NCBI RefSeq assembly: GCF_014451325.2 | Contig: NZ_JACSCH020000018.1 | Location: 124,001-188,000, forward strand | DNA: 64,000 nucleotides | Reading direction: 5' to 3' | Origin: Streptomyces sp. CB02980 | Lineage (GTDB): Bacteria > Actinomycetota > Actinomycetes > Streptomycetales > Streptomycetaceae | In this document: positions 60,489 to 64,000 of the stretch, piece by piece | Layout of the letters: every line of letters starts with the position of its first letter | How positions within the stretch are numbered: the first letter of the stretch is position 1 | Translations under genes and position numbers: made by a program | Notes under the pieces: generated by a model | Seen by the model: only the letters and a program-made list of their open reading frames with translations | Told to the model about the DNA's origin: nothing | Databases searched by the model: none

Positions 60489-60863
60489 ATGTACGTGTAT
60501 ACGAAGACCGCACTGGTCGTCGCGGCCGTCCTGACCGCCTTCCTCGCGGTTCCGGCGGCGGCCGTACCGTCCGGGACCGCCTTGGGGGCCTGCGGGCCGG
60601 GGCGGCTCTGCCTCTGGCCCAAGCCCGACTTCAAGGGCAGGGCGCAGAGTCACGAGCTGGCGACGACCGACATCGAGAGCTGTGTCGCGCTGCCGCCGGG
60701 CACCTCGGCCCAGTCCCTCGCCAACCGCACGGGACGGCCGGTGACGACGTATCAGTCCGCCGAGTGTGCGGAGGCGGGGGAGTTCGAGACCTACCCGGGG
60801 CGCGGGACCTGGGTGCCGCAGACGCCCTACGAGGTCAGAGCGTTCAAGATCTGGGAGCGGTAG
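60489..60863 (+). CDS. Secreted peptidase inhibitor family I36-like protein
   Basis: The 124-residue precursor has a signal peptide (cleavage after AVPAAA about residue 26) and a mature domain with four cysteines and the pattern CLWPKPDFKG … LANRTGRPVTTYQSAEC of the I36 (SMI) family of actinobacterial metalloprotease inhibitors. These inhibit thermolysin-like M4 proteases, such as the one encoded at 24 kb, though no link is proved. I chose ATG at 60489 because GGGGG lies nine bases upstream; GTG at 60465 sits right on GGAGA. Its 3' end overlaps the convergent channel gene by 20 bases. Confidence 0.85.
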   Translation: MYVYTKTALVVAAVLTAFLAVPAAAVPSGTALGACGPGRLCLWPKPDFKGRAQSHELATTDIESCVALPPGTSAQSLANRTGRPVTTYQSAECAEAGEFETYPGRGTWVPQTPYEVRAFKIWER

Positions 60864-61626
60864 GCGCGGGGACGTCCTGGGGCTCCGGCCCGGGAGCTCC
60901 TGCCGGTACAGCTCCTGCCGGTACCGACAGCCGGGCGACCTCCGCGCGCAGTTCGCGGACCTCCCGGGTCAGTGCCTCAAGCAGCTCGGTATGGCGGCGC
61001 TCCACCGCGTCGTCGCGGTCGAAGCGGGAGATGAACCAGGCCGCGATGTTGGCGGTGACGACACCGAGCAGGGCGATGCCCGAGAGCATCAGGCCCACCG
61101 CGAGGACCCGGCCGAGACCCGTGGTGGGGGCGTGGTCGCCGTAGCCGACCGTGGTCATCGTGGTGAACGACCACCAGACCGCGTCCCCGAGCGTCTTGAT
61201 GTTGCCGTTGGGGGCGTCCCGCTCGACGTGCAGCACGGCCAGCGAGCCGAACATCATCAGCCCGACGACCGCGCCCGCCACATAGGTGGTGAGCGTTATC
61301 TGAGGGGCCATCCGGGCCCGCCGGCCCACGAGGAGGAGGGTGGAGACGACCCGCAGCAGCCGCAGCGGCTGGACCATCGGCAGCAGGACCGCGAGCAGAT
61401 CGAGGGGGTGGGAGCGGACGAAGGCCCAGCGGGCCGGAGCGAGGGCCAGCCGGACCAGATAGTCGAGGGCGAAGGCCGCCCAGACCGCCCACTCGACATG
61501 GGTGCACAGCCGGTGCACCCAGGGCGTGGCGCCGGGAGCCACGATCGGCACGGCGTAGGCGACGCCGAACGCCACGGCCAGCACGAGCAGCGGAGCCTGT
61601 GTGCGTTCTTCCCAGCGATCCCTCAT
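60844..61626 (-). CDS. Voltage-gated-type potassium channel
   Basis: The 260-residue protein has six hydrophobic segments: an S1–S4-like voltage-sensor part with an S4 bearing spaced arginines (QPLRLLRVVSTLLLVGRRARM), then the pore with the selectivity filter TVGYGD at residues 159–164, and a C-terminal coiled coil (about residues 205–235) that would tetramerise it. It should conduct K+ across the cytoplasmic membrane, as KvLm/KvAP-like channels do. Its last 20 bases overlap the convergent inhibitor gene. It lies 112 bases downstream of aceE. Confidence 0.93.
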   Translation of the reverse strand: MRDRWEERTQAPLLVLAVAFGVAYAVPIVAPGATPWVHRLCTHVEWAVWAAFALDYLVRLALAPARWAFVRSHPLDLLAVLLPMVQPLRLLRVVSTLLLVGRRARMAPQITLTTYVAGAVVGLMMFGSLAVLHVERDAPNGNIKTLGDAVWWSFTTMTTVGYGDHAPTTGLGRVLAVGLMLSGIALLGVVTANIAAWFISRFDRDDAVERRHTELLEALTREVRELRAEVARLSVPAGAVPAGAPGPEPQDVPAPTAPRS

Positions 61627-61738
61627 GCGGGGAATCGTAGAGAACGCCGAAGGGCGGCGAGACCGAGGTCCCACCGCCCCTCACCAGGTGCGCTGTGCTA
61701 CCGGAGAACCGCCCGGGGGCTCCCCGAGGGCTGCCGGA

Positions 61739-64000
61739 TCAGGCGTCGCCGCCCGCGGCGCCCGGGTCGGCGGCCGCCACGTCGAGCAGCTGGTAGCGGT
61801 CCACCGCCTGCTTCAGGGCCGAGCGCTCGATCTTGCCCTCACGGGCCAGCTCGGTCAGCACGGCCAGCACGATCGACGGGGCGTCGATGTGGAAGTAGCG
61901 ACGGGCCGCGCCGCGCGTGTCCGCGAAGCCGAAGCCGTCCGCGCCCAGCGAGCCGTAGGGACCCGGCACCCAGCGGGAGATCTGGTCCGGCACCGCCCGC
62001 ATCCAGTCCGAGACCGCCACGAACGGCCCCTCGGAGCCCCGGAGCTTGCGCGTCACATACGGGACGCGCTGCTCCTCGTCCGGGTGGAGCAGATTGTGCT
62101 CCTCGACGGCCACGGCCTCGCGGCGCAGCTCGGTCCAGGAGGTCGCGGACCAGACGTCGGCCCGGACGTTCCACTCCTCGGCGAGGATCCGCTGCGCCTC
62201 GATCGCCCACGGCACGGCGACACCGGAGGCCATGATCTGCGCCGGGATGGTGCCCGCCTCGGCCGGCTTGAAGCGGTGGATGCCCTGGAGGATGCCCTCG
62301 ACGTCCACGTCCGCCGGCTCGGCCGGGTGCTGGATCGGCTCGTTGTAGACGGTCAGGTAGTAGAAGACGTCCTCGGCCTCGGAGCCGTACATGCGGCGCA
62401 GACCGTCCTTGACGATGTGCGCGATCTCGAAGCCGTACGCCGGGTCGTAGGCGATACAGGCCGGGTTGGTCGAGGCGAGCAGGTGGGAGTGGCCGTCCGC
62501 GTGCTGGAGGCCCTCGCCGGTCAGGGTCGTCCGGCCGGCGGTGGCACCGAGCACGAAGCCACGGGCCAGCTGGTCGGCCATCTGCCAGAACTGGTCGCCG
62601 GTCCGCTGGAAACCGAACATCGAGTAGAAGACGTACACCGGGATCAGCGGCTCGCCGTGCGTGGCGTACGCCGAACCGGCGGCGATCAGCGAGGCCGTGC
62701 AGCCGGCCTCGGAGATGCCGTCGTGCAGCATCTGGCCGGTCGGCGACTCCTTGTAGGCGAGCAGGAGTTCGCGGTCCACCGCCTCGTACTGCTGGCCCAG
62801 CGGGTTGTAGATCTTGGCGCTCGGGAAGAACGCGTCCATGCCGAAGGTGCGGTACTCGTCGGGGGCGATCAGCACGAAGCGCTTGCCGATCTCCTTGTCC
62901 CGCATGAGGTCCTTCAGGATGCGGACGAAGGCCATCGTGGTGGCGATCGACTGCTGCCCGGAGCCCTTCCTGGCGGCCGCGTAGGTCTTGTCGTCGGGGA
63001 GGACCAGCGGCTTCGCCCGCACGACCCGGGTGGGGACGTACCCGCCCAGCGCCTTGCGGCGGTCGTGCATGTACTGGATCTCCTCGGAGTTCCGGCCCGG
63101 GTGGTAGTACGGCGGCAGGCCGTCCTCCAACTGCCGGTCGGTCACCGGGATGTGCAGCCGGTCGCGGAAGCGCTTCAGGTCGTCGACCGTCAGCTTCTTC
63201 ATCTGGTGGGTCGCGTTGCGGCCCTCGAAGTTCGGGCCCAGCGTCCAGCCCTTGACGGTCTGGGCGAGGATCACCGTCGGCTGGCCGGCGTGCGCCTTCG
63301 CCGCCGCGTAGGCCGCGTAGATCTTCTTGTGGTCGTGACCGCCGCGGCCCAGGTGCAGCACCTGCTGGTCGCTCATGCCCTCGACCATCGCCCGCAGCCG
63401 GTGGTCGTCGCCGAAGAAGTGGTCGCGGATGTAGCCGCCGGTCTCCGTGGCGTACGTCTGGAACTGGCCGTCCGGGGTGGTGTTCAGCTTGTTGACCAGG
63501 ATGCCGTCGCGGTCCTGCGCGAGCAGCGGGTCCCAGGAGCGGTCCCAGATCAGCTTGATGACGTTCCAGCCGTTGCCCCGGAAGATCGACTCCAGCTCCT
63601 GGATGATCTTGCCGTTGCCGCGGACCGGGCCGTCGAGGCGCTGGAGGTTGCAATTGACGACGAAGGTGAGGTTGTCCAGGCCCTCACGGGCGGCGATGGA
63701 CAGCTGGCCGAGCGACTCGACCTCGTCCATCTCGCCGTCGCCGAGGAACGCCCAGACGTGCGACGCGGAGGTGTCGGCGATCCCGCGCGCCTCCATGTAC
63801 CGGTTCATCCGGGCCTGGTAGATCGCGCCGAGCGGGCCGAGGCCCATCGACACCGTGGGGAACTCCCAGAAGTCCGGCATCAGCCGCGGGTGCGGGTACG
63901 ACGAGAGCCCGTTCGGGAACTTCGACTTCTCCTGGCGGAAGCCGTCGAGCTGCGTGTCGTTCAACCGGTCCAGGAGGTACGCGCGGGCGTAGATGCCGGG
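61739..64000 (-). CDS. aceE: Pyruvate dehydrogenase E1, homodimeric type (3' part)
   Basis: The frame is open to the window edge, so the N-terminal part is missing; 754 residues remain. It is the homodimeric AceE-type pyruvate decarboxylase of the pyruvate dehydrogenase complex. Signature segments are the thiamine-diphosphate GDGEMDEVESLGQL and the paired FVVNCNLQRLDGPVRGNGKI, plus GRTTLTGEGLQHADGHSH. It converts pyruvate to acetyl units with AceF and Lpd, supplying acetyl-CoA for the fatty acid genes 25 kb away. Streptomyces often have several aceE paralogues, and I cannot tell which one this is. Confidence 0.97.
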   Translation of the reverse strand, partial: PGIYARAYLLDRLNDTQLDGFRQEKSKFPNGLSSYPHPRLMPDFWEFPTVSMGLGPLGAIYQARMNRYMEARGIADTSASHVWAFLGDGEMDEVESLGQLSIAAREGLDNLTFVVNCNLQRLDGPVRGNGKIIQELESIFRGNGWNVIKLIWDRSWDPLLAQDRDGILVNKLNTTPDGQFQTYATETGGYIRDHFFGDDHRLRAMVEGMSDQQVLHLGRGGHDHKKIYAAYAAAKAHAGQPTVILAQTVKGWTLGPNFEGRNATHQMKKLTVDDLKRFRDRLHIPVTDRQLEDGLPPYYHPGRNSEEIQYMHDRRKALGGYVPTRVVRAKPLVLPDDKTYAAARKGSGQQSIATTMAFVRILKDLMRDKEIGKRFVLIAPDEYRTFGMDAFFPSAKIYNPLGQQYEAVDRELLLAYKESPTGQMLHDGISEAGCTASLIAAGSAYATHGEPLIPVYVFYSMFGFQRTGDQFWQMADQLARGFVLGATAGRTTLTGEGLQHADGHSHLLASTNPACIAYDPAYGFEIAHIVKDGLRRMYGSEAEDVFYYLTVYNEPIQHPAEPADVDVEGILQGIHRFKPAEAGTIPAQIMASGVAVPWAIEAQRILAEEWNVRADVWSATSWTELRREAVAVEEHNLLHPDEEQRVPYVTRKLRGSEGPFVAVSDWMRAVPDQISRWVPGPYGSLGADGFGFADTRGAARRYFHIDAPSIVLAVLTELAREGKIERSALKQAVDRYQLLDVAAADPGAAGGDA

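Overview
This is a 64-kb stretch of a Streptomyces-type chromosome. The evidence is a uniformly very high GC content, many GTG starts with GGAGG-type ribosome binding sites, tightly overlapping ATGA/GTGA operons, and gene sets typical of streptomycetes: fasR–fabD–fabH–acpP–fabF, matB, a lone mbl, an EI24 protein, a DUF3145 gene next to fabF, and a homodimeric aceE. From memory, the order resembles the central core arm of the Streptomyces coelicolor chromosome (roughly the SCO2371–SCO2451 neighbourhood). I see no integrase, transposase, phage, CRISPR or biosynthetic-cluster genes, so most of the window is inherited core or near-core chromosome.

Layout. 1–4.3 kb: the 3' part of an AfsR-like NTPase/TPR regulator, then a GNAT acetyltransferase overlapping an MFS exporter. 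4.4–11.7 kb: a very large secreted subtilisin-family protease facing matB, a 690-bp gene-free region of inverted repeats, and a nitrate/nitrite-type MFS transporter. 11.7–15.7 kb: a double-GAF histidine kinase with a degenerate ATP-binding end, a lone MreB/Mbl homologue, and a zinc-ribbon, glycine/threonine-rich membrane protein. 15.7–19.3 kb: redox genes with their regulators (MerR/imine-reductase-like, MarR/quinone oxidoreductase, Ohr). 19.4–26.2 kb: a Ser/Thr kinase, EI24 and a pectate lyase in one direction, then a LysR regulator divergent from a secreted M4 protease. 26.2–33.2 kb: a nitrilase-like hydrolase and LysR divergent from a beta-hydroxyacid dehydrogenase, a tRNA-like sequence, TetR divergent from a GH3 beta-glucosidase, and a GDSL lipoprotein. 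33.4–40.5 kb: DUF3145, a membrane-anchored beta-propeller protein, and the fatty acid synthase operon with fasR. 40.6–48.6 kb: pirin, then a cell-envelope block (L,D-transpeptidase, FemX, MurJ) leading into a response regulator–kinase–GerMN-lipoprotein operon that looks like a small MtrAB–LpqB module. 48.6–58.6 kb: a serine hydrolase facing a MerR/aldo-keto reductase operon, an exported alpha/beta hydrolase coupled to a membrane acyltransferase, a NarL-type two-component system, a DUF4429/SHOCT protein, a second alpha/beta hydrolase and TetR. 58.7–64 kb: a 14-helix drug exporter, an I36 inhibitor-like secreted protein, a potassium channel and the 3' part of aceE.

Most interesting signals. (1) The two-component operon at 53.5–55.5 kb and the hydrolase–acyltransferase operon beside it carry nearly identical paired operator sites with exactly the same 12-bp spacing, which predicts one regulon. 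(2) A 123-bp sequence at 28.8 kb has tRNA-like acceptor, D and T arms but no normal anticodon arm. (3) The 11.7–13.3 kb kinase keeps its phospho-acceptor histidine but has lost the N-box asparagine and the glycine-rich ATP lid. (4) A repeated hairpin element lies between matB and the nitrate transporter. (5) At least five genes have short tandem repeats running across or just past their stop codons.
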